From the NCBI GenBank assembly GCA_002722795.1, contig PBMY01000019.1:16396-80395 (forward strand): DNA of 64,000 nt, given 5' to 3'. The stretch comes from Crocinitomicaceae bacterium. GTDB taxonomy: Bacteria > Bacteroidota > Bacteroidia > Flavobacteriales_D > Sanyastnellaceae. Shown here one piece after another: positions 20,173 through 28,726 of the stretch; the stretch's first letter is position 1; each line of letters begins with the position of its first letter. The position numbers and the translations under genes are program-made. A model generated the notes under the pieces. That model saw only the letters and a program-made list of their open reading frames with translations, made no database searches and was not told the DNA's origin.

Positions 20173-21396
20173 TTAAGCCACTTTTAAACCAGTATTGTCT
20201 GGATTGATTTCTTGCTTTTCACAGTATTTCCGATCAACTACAAATTCTTTTAAATCTGAACCAGGTAATTCAAACATTGCATTTGTAAGAAGAGATTCTA
20301 AAATGCCCCTTAAACCTCTAGCACCAAGTTTAAATTCTACAGCCTTGTCAACAGTCCAGTCAAGAGCGTCAGAATTGAACTTTAACTTGATTCCGTCTAG
20401 TTCAAACAGATGGATATATTGTTTGATTAAGGCGTTTTTAGGTTCAGTAAGTATTTTTCGAAGAGCTTCTTTATCAAGTTTACTCAAGTATGTTAATACG
20501 GGGAAACGCCCCACTAATTCAGGAATCAAACCAAAGCTCTTTAAATCAGCAGGATTAATATGAGCAAGAATATCTTCCCCAATTCCTACAGCCGATTTAG
20601 TTTTAAAACCTATAGTTCTTTGTTTGTGTCTACGTTCGATATGCTGATCAATGCCTGAGAAAGCTCCACCACAAATGAATAGAATATTCTGTGTGTTGAT
20701 TTTGATAAGTTTTTGCTCAGGGTGTTTACGACCACCTTGTGGCGGAACGTTCACCTCAGTTCCCTCAAGAAGTTTTAAGAGTGCTTGTTGTACACCCTCA
20801 CCGCTTACATCTCGAGTTATTGAGGGGTTGTCACTCTTTCTAGCAATCTTATCAATCTCATCAATAAATACAATACCTCTTTCTGTTGTTTCAACATCGT
20901 AATCTGCAGATTGAAGTAGTCTAGAAAGGACACTTTCGACATCTTCACCAACATATCCAGCTTCAGTTAGAACGGTTGCATCAGCAATACAAAATGGAAC
21001 TTCTAGAAATTTTGCAATAGTTTTTGCAAGAAGTGTTTTACCTGTTCCAGTTTCACCGACAAGAATCACATTTGATTTATCAAGTTCAATTTCTGCACCC
21101 TTTTTAGGAGGGTTAAGCAATCTTTTGTAATGGTTGTATACAGCTACACTTAGTGTGCGCTTGGCAGCATCTTGACCAATTACATACTCATCTAAGTATG
21201 TTTTTATCTCTGATGGTTTCTTGAGGTCAATTTGTGGTAGTGAACTTGGAGCTTTTGCAGCTTCCTCTTTCACAATATTGGTTGCTTGTCTTACACAATG
21301 GTCACAGATATGACCAGACATACCCGCAATGAGCACCTCAACTTCATCCTTGGGTCTTCCGCAAAATGAACATTTATCTGCAACCTTTTTTGCCAT
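20173..21396 (-). CDS. clpX: ATP-dependent Clp protease ATP-binding subunit ClpX
   Basis: N-terminal C4 zinc finger [11 protein letters not shown]...CDHC; Walker [26 protein letters not shown]. Confidence 0.98.
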   Translation of the reverse strand: MAKKVADKCSFCGRPKDEVEVLIAGMSGHICDHCVRQATNIVKEEAAKAPSSLPQIDLKKPSEIKTYLDEYVIGQDAAKRTLSVAVYNHYKRLLNPPKKGAEIELDKSNVILVGETGTGKTLLAKTIAKFLEVPFCIADATVLTEAGYVGEDVESVLSRLLQSADYDVETTERGIVFIDEIDKIARKSDNPSITRDVSGEGVQQALLKLLEGTEVNVPPQGGRKHPEQKLIKINTQNILFICGGAFSGIDQHIERRHKQRTIGFKTKSAVGIGEDILAHINPADLKSFGLIPELVGRFPVLTYLSKLDKEALRKILTEPKNALIKQYIHLFELDGIKLKFNSDALDWTVDKAVEFKLGARGLRGILESLLTNAMFELPGSDLKEFVVDRKYCEKQEINPDNTGLKVA

Positions 21397-21397
21397 A

Positions 21398-22072
21398 TTA
21401 TCTTACTAGTACTTCGTCGATCATTCCATACTCTTTAGCTTCAGTAGATGTCATCCAATAATCTCTATCACTGTCTTTCCAAACATCATCATATGATTTG
21501 CCAGAGTGATGGCTAATAATTTCGTAGAGTTCTTTTTTAAGTTTTTGAATCTCCTTTGCTGTAATTTCAATATCAGAAGCTTGACCACGAGCACCACCAA
21601 GAGGTTGGTGAATCATAATACGAGAGTGCTTAAGTGCAGTTCTCTTTCCAGCAGCACCTCCGCAAAGTAAAACCGCTCCCATCGAAGCTGCCATGCCCGT
21701 GCAAATAGTAGCAATCTCAGGTTTGATGTACTGCATAGTATCGTAAATACCTAAGCCAGCATATACGCTTCCACCAGGAGAGTTTATATATATCTGAATA
21801 TCCTTTGTTGGATCAGTAGATTCTAAAAATAGAAGCTGAGCTTGGATGATGTTAGCGATGTAATCATCAACACCTGTACCTAAGAAGATGATCCTGTCAG
21901 CCATTAGACGAGAGAACACATCCACCTCTCTGAATGGCATGCTTCTTTCCTCGATAACTGTTCGAGTCATGTTTTTTGGCCCATATACGGATGAGATAAA
22001 ATCACCAACTGTATGGCTACTAAGTCCGCGGTCCTTGACAGCAAACTTCATAAATTCTTTATGGTTGTTCAT
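21398..22072 (-). CDS. clpP: ATP-dependent Clp protease proteolytic subunit ClpP
   Basis: [48 protein letters not shown]. Confidence 0.98.
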   Translation of the reverse strand: MNNHKEFMKFAVKDRGLSSHTVGDFISSVYGPKNMTRTVIEERSMPFREVDVFSRLMADRIIFLGTGVDDYIANIIQAQLLFLESTDPTKDIQIYINSPGGSVYAGLGIYDTMQYIKPEIATICTGMAASMGAVLLCGGAAGKRTALKHSRIMIHQPLGGARGQASDIEITAKEIQKLKKELYEIISHHSGKSYDDVWKDSDRDYWMTSTEAKEYGMIDEVLVR

Positions 22073-22151
22073 GATGCTTTAAGAATATGTAAGCAATTTA
22101 GTCTACAAGAACCAAAAGACAGCGCTTAAACTAATTGGATATTCACAAGGC

Positions 22152-23504
22152 TTATTTAACCTCTGCAGCTAGTTCAGCGAACTTTTCGTAGCTGATAGAT
22201 TTCTCTTTAATCGTAACAAGAGTTTTAAGATGGTCAACCACTTTTCTCTCTATTATTACATCTGTAATTCTTCGACGCTCATCTTCTTCAGCGAGCATGC
22301 TTTTTGCAACATTAGACATAGTCTCTTCGTCCATAGGCATTCCATACTGAGCGTATTGTGCACCAATAAATTTCTTTGCTTCAATTTCTAATTCGTCTGC
22401 AGTTACTTTTATCTCCTGATCGGCTAAAACTGCTTTTTGGATTAATTGCCATCTAAGAGAATCAGCATAACTAGCGAACTCTTTATCAAGTTGCTCTGGA
22501 CTAACAGGCTTCTCATTTGTAAGCATAATCCAACGCTTCAAGAAGGCCTCAGGAAGATTAATCTTCATATGCTCAACTAGGTCAACTACGAATCTGCGAC
22601 GGAAAACCCATTCAGAATCCCTATCGAAGTATTCTTTAAGATCCTTTTCAATTTTTCCTTTAAAATCCTTCAAATTCTTTACCTCACCCTGAGGGTATAT
22701 CTTATCGAAAAGCTCTTGATTTACTTCGTGCTTTTCCAGGCTCTTAATTTCTTCAACACCAAACTTAAATTCACCCTTAAGATCATGTACTTGCTCGTTA
22801 GTAATGCCAAGCATCTTGCCTAGATCATCATGACCTTTAGTGATTTTTGTTGGTTCAATAACTACAACGTCGTTGATTTTAGAACCAACTAGTTTCTTTT
22901 GAATCTTTTTGTCTTCAACAAACTCAATCGAAATTGAACTGCGGTTCTCTATACCGCCTTCAAGAATTTCTCCATTCTCATCAAGCTGTACAAAAGTTCC
23001 AAGAAGCATATCCTTATTACCAGCTTTTTTAACATCATTCACCTTGCCGTGTTGACGTTGCATATCTTTGATACGATTCTCAATCGCCTTCTTATCTACG
23101 GGGATAGTGTGACGAGTGAATTTGGCCTTCTTTAAATCAAGCTTTATCTCTGGGGCCAAACCAATCTCATAGTGAAAAGTAAATGCGTCAGGGTTATTCC
23201 AATCTCCGCTATCCTCAAGCGTTTCTGATGGAATAGGGTTTCCAAGAACATCAAGCTTGTTATCTACAACGTACTTTTGTAGCGCTTCAGATAGTAGCTT
23301 GTTTAGTTCATCAGCAAGAACACTCTTACCATACTGCTTTTTGATCAACACCATGGGAATTTTTCCAACACGGAAGCCCGGCATTTGGGCCTGTTTTCTG
23401 AATGATTTAAGACTATGTTCTACACGAACTTCATAATCGCCTTTTTCTAGGGTAACACTAACGTGTGCTCTCAGCTCATCAATTGATTCCTGACTTATTT
23501 GCAT
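22152..23504 (-). CDS. tig: Trigger factor
   Basis: 450 aa, N-terminal ribosome-binding domain (SFRKQAQMPGFRVGKIPMVLIKKQYGKSV), order tig-clpP-clpX. Confidence 0.92.
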   Translation of the reverse strand: MQISQESIDELRAHVSVTLEKGDYEVRVEHSLKSFRKQAQMPGFRVGKIPMVLIKKQYGKSVLADELNKLLSEALQKYVVDNKLDVLGNPIPSETLEDSGDWNNPDAFTFHYEIGLAPEIKLDLKKAKFTRHTIPVDKKAIENRIKDMQRQHGKVNDVKKAGNKDMLLGTFVQLDENGEILEGGIENRSSISIEFVEDKKIQKKLVGSKINDVVVIEPTKITKGHDDLGKMLGITNEQVHDLKGEFKFGVEEIKSLEKHEVNQELFDKIYPQGEVKNLKDFKGKIEKDLKEYFDRDSEWVFRRRFVVDLVEHMKINLPEAFLKRWIMLTNEKPVSPEQLDKEFASYADSLRWQLIQKAVLADQEIKVTADELEIEAKKFIGAQYAQYGMPMDEETMSNVAKSMLAEEDERRRITDVIIERKVVDHLKTLVTIKEKSISYEKFAELAAEVK

Positions 23505-23544
23505 GCTTTTCTTATATGGATCTTATCCAGAAGAATTGGAATTG

Positions 23545-23626
23545 TGCGGGTGGAGGGACTCGAACCCACACACCTTGCGGCACTAGATCCTAAGTCTAGC
23601 GTGTCTACCAATTTCACCACACCCGC
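23545..23626 (-). tRNA. tRNA-Leu (anticodon UAG)
   Basis: Reverse complement gcgggtgtggtgaaattggtagacacgctagacttaggatctagtgccgcaaggtgtgtgggttcgagtccctccacccgca; 7-bp acceptor stem, anticodon loop cttagga, GGTTCGAGTCC T arm; CCA not encoded. Confidence 0.95.
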
Positions 23627-23643
23627 ATTCCAAAATCGGGGTG

Positions 23644-23651
23644 CAAATATA
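23644..23651 (-). promoter_or_regulatory. Candidate -7 element TATATTTG for tRNA-Leu/tig
   Basis: Minus-strand TATATTTGCACCCC; an ATTGC -33-like element about 19 bp upstream; same TTTGCACCCC context as the HU promoter. Confidence 0.45.
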
Positions 23652-23675
23652 TAACGAACAAACATAAACGGCAAT

Positions 23676-23705
23676 AAAAAAGGCACCTACGCAGGTATTT
23701 TTTTC
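23676..23705. other. Short hairpin flanked by A-tract and T-tract (terminator-like on both strands)
   Basis: aaaaaaggcACCTacgcAGGTattttttt. Confidence 0.4.
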
Positions 23706-23861
23706 GTGAAATGGACAAATAAGCTTCTCAGATTGCATTTATTAAAAGATTTAAGCTGCTATTCATCCTTGTTTTACATATAAAGTCATGTGTTTTAACC
23801 TAAATGCTGCCCACTTTTATTTTGTTTGCTTATCTGATTAAAATCATAGTATTTCAATATC

Positions 23862-23870
23862 AAAGGAGGT
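23862..23870 (+). promoter_or_regulatory. Strong Shine-Dalgarno sequence AAAGGAGGT
   Basis: AAAGGAGGT, 8 nt before ATG 23878; unusual in Bacteroidota. Confidence 0.5.
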
Positions 23871-23877
23871 TTGGTTT

Positions 23878-23940
23878 ATGGAAGAAAATTTAAAATGTCT
23901 ATCCATATCTTTAACGCATGGCAAATACATCAGACATTAA
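23878..23940 (+). CDS. Possible 20-aa leader ORF overlapping the efp start codon
   Basis: MEENLKCLSISLTHGKYIRH*, ATG preceded by AAAGGAGGT; +1 frame relative to efp, 23-nt overlap. Confidence 0.35.
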   Translation: MEENLKCLSISLTHGKYIRH

Positions 23941-24484
23941 AAATGGATTGTGCTTGAACCACAATAATGGTTTATGGCAAATTGTTGAATTCCTTCACGT
24001 AAAGCCAGGGAAGGGAGCGGCGTTTGTTCGAACTAAGCTTAAGAATATTGAAACAGGTCGAGTTGTTGATCACACTTTCAATGCTGGAGCAAAAATTGAT
24101 CCTGTAAGAATTGAGACTAGAGAGTACCAATATCTGTACAATGATGATATGGGGTTCCACTTTATGAATTGTTCTACTTATGAACAGATAGCATTAGGTA
24201 AGCACTTAATTAATGCTCCTGAATTTTTGCGGGATGAGCTAATATGCCACATCCTATTCCATGCAGATGAAGAGCGACCAATTTCTTGTGAACTACCAAC
24301 TCATATTGAAGCTGAAATCACATACACTGAACCAGGTGTAAAAGGTGATACAGCTACTAATACTCTTAAGCCAGCTACTATTGATACTGGTGTTGAGATT
24401 AGAGTGCCTTTGTTTATAGACACAGGTGACTTTATCAAAGTGGATACTCGTAGAAAGGAGTATATAGAGAGAGTTAAGAAGTAA
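23918..24484 (+). CDS. efp: Elongation factor P
   Basis: VEFLHVKPGKGAAFVRTKLKNIETGRVVDHTF; C-terminal GDTATNTLKPATIDTGVEIRVPLFIDTGDFIKVDTRRKEYIERV. Confidence 0.98.
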   Translation: MANTSDIKNGLCLNHNNGLWQIVEFLHVKPGKGAAFVRTKLKNIETGRVVDHTFNAGAKIDPVRIETREYQYLYNDDMGFHFMNCSTYEQIALGKHLINAPEFLRDELICHILFHADEERPISCELPTHIEAEITYTEPGVKGDTATNTLKPATIDTGVEIRVPLFIDTGDFIKVDTRRKEYIERVKK

Positions 24485-25916
24485 TAGCTTTTTTAGTTTT
24501 CTCACGTAGTTCAATATCTAGGACTACTAAAAAAGCGATGAATCCCCAAAATGGGGCACTTGCTTTATCAGTATCTAAATAATTATTTAGTACACCGTGA
24601 ATGAAGTAGGTCATAAGCCCTAGGTAAATCCCAAGGGCTAAATTTCTTGTTTCTATATCATTGATTTCATTCCATAATCGGAATCCTAAAACACAGACAT
24701 ACCAAAATATTAGCAGTACAAAAACCGGCCCAAATATTCCTTGTTCTGCAAGTGGCCCTAGATACTCGCTATGTGCGTTCCCACCATCTGCATTATTAGT
24801 GGATATAATAGTTTGATATCTAGCCTCTTGAAAGGGTGCATACACAAACTGATAAGTTCCAGGCCCCCATCCCATCAGAGGCCTTTCCTTAAATAAGGAG
24901 ATTGCACAGTTCCATCTATTTAATCTTTCAAGATTAGAATCGTCACTTGAAACATTTGAAATTGACTCAACGTGTTCAGTTAAATTGTCAGAAGAGTCTT
25001 GCTTATTCCTTTGAAGTTCGATTAAAATCGACTCTTTGTTTATCCAAAATAAACCTATGACTAATACACCAATTAACGCAAGCTGTTTAAACTTTATTCC
25101 CATTTTCATACAGGCGTAAATAGCACCTACACCAACTAAACTTACCCAAGCAGCTCTAGTAAAAGAAAACACTATGCCAACTGCAAGAATGAAAGTGGAA
25201 ATTCCTAGTAGAACTCTAGTTATTCCTGGCCTGTCTTTCTTAAGAAGTAGTGCTACCGATGGAGGAAACATCATTGCTAGTACTGCACCGTAAGAAGTGT
25301 GATCTTTGAAGAAAGGCTTCATCATCCAGTGACCAGCATTTTTGCTAAAATCATGGCTAGCATGTCTTATTAGAGTGTAGATTATTACAATAACTAAAGG
25401 AAAGAGAAGCATCATTATCATATGTTCTCTGAATTTGGGTTTATGCAACATTACATGGCCCAAAACAAAAAAGAACCCAACAATGAACCACGACCTAGAA
25501 ATTAAAAACTTGATTGAAACTAGTATGTCATAACTAGTAACGGAGGTTATTGCCATCCATAGCATCATCCCTCCAATAACAAATGTAATATGGTGATTAA
25601 AAATACGTTTGTCTACTGGATATCCTTTGAAGAATCTCAATATAAAAAGTGACAAAAGACTAAATAGCATTGGTTCAGTTGGTAGATATAATCCTGGCAG
25701 GGAATATGAGAATTCCTGAATATTGAGACTCAATGGAACGGCTATTAGAAGAGTCCCTACAAATAGATCCATCCTTTTAAAAACCCACCATAACATAACA
25801 AATGCGATGGGCAAAAGAGCTAACCAAATGAATTCAAAATAAATACTTATGCTTAGTATTATTGAGTAAATAATACCACCTACAATAGCAATTTTATCTG
25901 AAGCTAAAGGCTTCAC
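24474..25916 (-). CDS. O-antigen ligase/polymerase-like (Wzy/WaaL family) polytopic membrane protein
   Basis: 480 aa, about 10 TM segments; MGWGPGTYQFVYAPFQ...GGNAHSEYLGPLAEQGIFG typical periplasmic loop. Confidence 0.85.
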   Translation of the reverse strand: MKPLASDKIAIVGGIIYSIILSISIYFEFIWLALLPIAFVMLWWVFKRMDLFVGTLLIAVPLSLNIQEFSYSLPGLYLPTEPMLFSLLSLFILRFFKGYPVDKRIFNHHITFVIGGMMLWMAITSVTSYDILVSIKFLISRSWFIVGFFFVLGHVMLHKPKFREHMIMMLLFPLVIVIIYTLIRHASHDFSKNAGHWMMKPFFKDHTSYGAVLAMMFPPSVALLLKKDRPGITRVLLGISTFILAVGIVFSFTRAAWVSLVGVGAIYACMKMGIKFKQLALIGVLVIGLFWINKESILIELQRNKQDSSDNLTEHVESISNVSSDDSNLERLNRWNCAISLFKERPLMGWGPGTYQFVYAPFQEARYQTIISTNNADGGNAHSEYLGPLAEQGIFGPVFVLLIFWYVCVLGFRLWNEINDIETRNLALGIYLGLMTYFIHGVLNNYLDTDKASAPFWGFIAFLVVLDIELREKTKKAITS

Positions 25917-26908
25917 TTTTTATTATCTGCAGATTTAATACTGTCTAAAACTAGAAGTGAAATTAGAGTCATAGCAAGCGTAGACAAAACACTAACAACC
26001 ACTATCATCCATCTAACTGGGGAAGATTTTTTATCAGCTGCCTCTGCCATATCGACTACTAAACTAGATGGCAATCTAGTTTCAGCATCAACCTTGAGTT
26101 GATCATGTCTCTTTTTAAGAGTTGCAAGTTGTTCATACGCCGGTTCTAAGAAATTAACTAACTCATTGTACTCATTTGCCAACTTAGAGATTCTATCAAG
26201 ATCGTTTTGGATAGTTCGGGCACCCTTCATGTTATTATTAGCAACAGCAGTTCCATATTGAACAGTCAATCCCTCAACCTGTGCTTCAAAATTGTAAATC
26301 CCCTGTTCATGAAGTTTGCCAAGTTTGTCTTCAGCAGTTTGAATTTCATTTAAAGCCTTATAATAAGATTGTTTTGACAATTCGTATGCAAGTTGAGCTC
26401 TTTCATTTCTGAGCTTATTGGCCAAGCTGTCCGTTAACTGAACTAAATGATTTGCAATCACCTTAGCAAGTTGTGGGTCCTTATCCATAACAGCAACACG
26501 AATCGAGCCGTAACGAGTCAAAGAGGCACTCACATTACTGTTGTATTCTTTCTGAAGTAATGTTCTTCCTCCTGGTTCATTGACTTCAATATCGTAGTGT
26601 TCTGCAAGGTTGTGTGATTTTATAATCTTACTTCTAACAAGACTAGAATTTAGCAATTGTAAGAGTCTTTCAGCATCCTCAGTTTCACCATAGGACAAGA
26701 TATCTCCCGAATTCATTTCTTCATAGAACTGTTGTCCAATTGAACTTTGAGTAGTTGCAAACATTATAACGCTCGACTCAAATTTCTCTTCCATAATTAG
26801 AGAAACAGCAGAAGAAATAAAAGTAGCAACGATTCCAACGATGATGAAAATTCTCAATCTTTTGTAGACAAAAAGTATAAGATGTGAAGAGTCTAGCTTT
26901 GAATTCAT
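25913..26908 (-). CDS. Wzz-type polysaccharide chain-length determinant/co-polymerase
   Basis: N- and C-terminal TM with long coiled-coil periplasmic region. Confidence 0.8.
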   Translation of the reverse strand: MNSKLDSSHLILFVYKRLRIFIIVGIVATFISSAVSLIMEEKFESSVIMFATTQSSIGQQFYEEMNSGDILSYGETEDAERLLQLLNSSLVRSKIIKSHNLAEHYDIEVNEPGGRTLLQKEYNSNVSASLTRYGSIRVAVMDKDPQLAKVIANHLVQLTDSLANKLRNERAQLAYELSKQSYYKALNEIQTAEDKLGKLHEQGIYNFEAQVEGLTVQYGTAVANNNMKGARTIQNDLDRISKLANEYNELVNFLEPAYEQLATLKKRHDQLKVDAETRLPSSLVVDMAEAADKKSSPVRWMIVVVSVLSTLAMTLISLLVLDSIKSADNKK

Positions 26909-26942
26909 AGGGGTAAAAGTAGATTAGTTAACTACAGGCGAG

Positions 26943-26958
26943 CAAAGTTATAACTTTG
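26943..26958. promoter_or_regulatory. Perfect 16-bp palindrome CAAAGTTATAACTTTG; back-to-back -7 elements for the divergent wzz-like and glycosyltransferase genes
   Basis: Read directly; each half is TAACTTTG on opposite strands (TAnnTTTG). Confidence 0.55.
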
Positions 26959-26963
26959 AACCC

Positions 26964-28070
26964 ATGTCTCGTATTGCCTTAAACGCACGATTGTTAATTC
27001 CAAATAAGCTTGAGGGTATTGGTAGGTTTACTCATCAGTGCTTCAAGAGGTTAGTTGAGTCGAGACCCAATGACCAATTCCTTTTAATTTTTGACAGAGA
27101 ACCAGCTGAAGAGTTCCAATATGGATATAATGTAGAGGCAGTGAGGTTGTTCCCGCCAGCTAGAAGACCTTGGCTTTTTGATCTTTGGTTTGATTATTCT
27201 GTAACGAGAAAACTTAAAAACTGGAGGGCAGATATATTTGTTTCTACAGATGGTTATATCTCAAGAAGGACATCAACCCATCAACTTAATGTGATTCACG
27301 ATATAAACTTTGAGCACAACCCTCAATGGTTACCGCATAGATATACAAACCATTTTAGAAAGAGATTTCCAGAATATGCTAAACTGTCAACTAAGCTTTG
27401 TACAGTTTCAGATTACAGTAAAAAAGACATTGCAACTTGCTATGGAATCGATGAATCGAGCATTTCAGTTATTCCCAACGCACCTGATGAAATGTTTAAG
27501 CCCATTTCAAAAGAGGCCAAACAAAAATCACAAGACCAGTTCACAAATGGTAAACCCTATATAGTTTTTGTTGGATCTCTCCACCCTAGAAAAAACATAA
27601 AGGGAATGATAAAGGCATTTGAAAAATATAAAAGTTTAGGGGGTACAAATGAACTCTTAATGGTTGGTGTGTCAATGTGGAAGGATGAGAAAATAGATTC
27701 ATTAAATGTACACTACGCGGGAAGGCTCAATGATATAAACCTAGCTAACGCCGTAGCAGGAGCAGATGCGATGCTTTACCTGCCATTTTTTGAAGGATTC
27801 GGGGTGCCAATTGTTGAGGCAATGGCTAGCGGAGTTCCAGTTGTAGCAAGTAATTGTACATCTGTTCCTGAAGTATGTGGAGATGCTGCCGCTGCATTAG
27901 TGGACCCTTTAGATGATAAAGCAGCTGCCAATGCACTTTTGAAATTAGAACTTGATTTAGATTGGAAGCATGCCCAAATCACAAAAGGAATTAATCGAGC
28001 ATCAGATTTTTCTTGGGATAAGAGTGCTCAACTATTGTCTAATAATATAGATCAAACCCTAAATGCCTAA
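26964..28070 (+). CDS. Glycosyltransferase family 4-like protein
   Basis: [66 protein letters not shown]. Confidence 0.93.
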   Translation: [368 protein letters not shown]

Positions 28071-28650
28071 TCTCCTAACCTTTTTAGAAAAAGGAAGAAT
28101 AGAAGCAGGTTGTGATGAAGCCGGAAGAGGATGTTTAGCAGGTCCGGTTGTTGCAGCAGCGGTTATTTTAGATGAGCAGAGTGCGAATGATTTAAAACTT
28201 GACGATAGCAAAAAGTTGAGTGAGAAAAAAAGGGACGCTTTAAGAATAGTAATCGAGGAAAAAGCACTTGCTTGGGCTGTAGCATTTGTTTCAAATGACA
28301 AGATTGATGAGATAAATATTCTCCAAGCATCTTTTCTTGCAATGAGACAGGCAGTGGATCAATTATTTATTAGGCCAGACCATATCTTAATTGATGGAAA
28401 TAGGTTTGTGTCTTCTGATTCAATGCCGCCTCACACATGTATTATTAAGGGTGATGGAAAGTATTCTTCGATTGCAGCGGCAAGCATTTTGGCCAAAACA
28501 CATAGAGATGATTTTATGAAAAAATCATCAATAGAATTTCCGGGTTATGGATGGGAGAAAAACGCAGGGTATCCAACGGCAAAACACAAGCAGGCTGTTA
28601 AAGCGTTGGGCACGACAAACTTACATAGGTTGTCGTTTAAACTAGATTAA
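28063..28650 (+). CDS. rnhB: Ribonuclease HII
   Basis: AGCDEAGRGCLAGPVVAAAVIL; LDDSKKLSEKKRDAL; GDGKYSSIAAASILAKTHRDDFM. Confidence 0.97.
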   Translation: MPNLLTFLEKGRIEAGCDEAGRGCLAGPVVAAAVILDEQSANDLKLDDSKKLSEKKRDALRIVIEEKALAWAVAFVSNDKIDEINILQASFLAMRQAVDQLFIRPDHILIDGNRFVSSDSMPPHTCIIKGDGKYSSIAAASILAKTHRDDFMKKSSIEFPGYGWEKNAGYPTAKHKQAVKALGTTNLHRLSFKLD

Positions 28651-28726
28651 ATATAGATGAACTCAATTTCACTTGTTTTGATTGATTTCGAACTGTAGAT
28701 TTACGACTGTATAATCAATAACAACC

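Noticed and set aside
23495-23686. 63-aa minus-strand ORF
   Set aside because: It is read straight through the tRNA-Leu gene (GVVKLVDTLDLGSSAARCVGSSPSTRT is the usual false translation of a tRNA).
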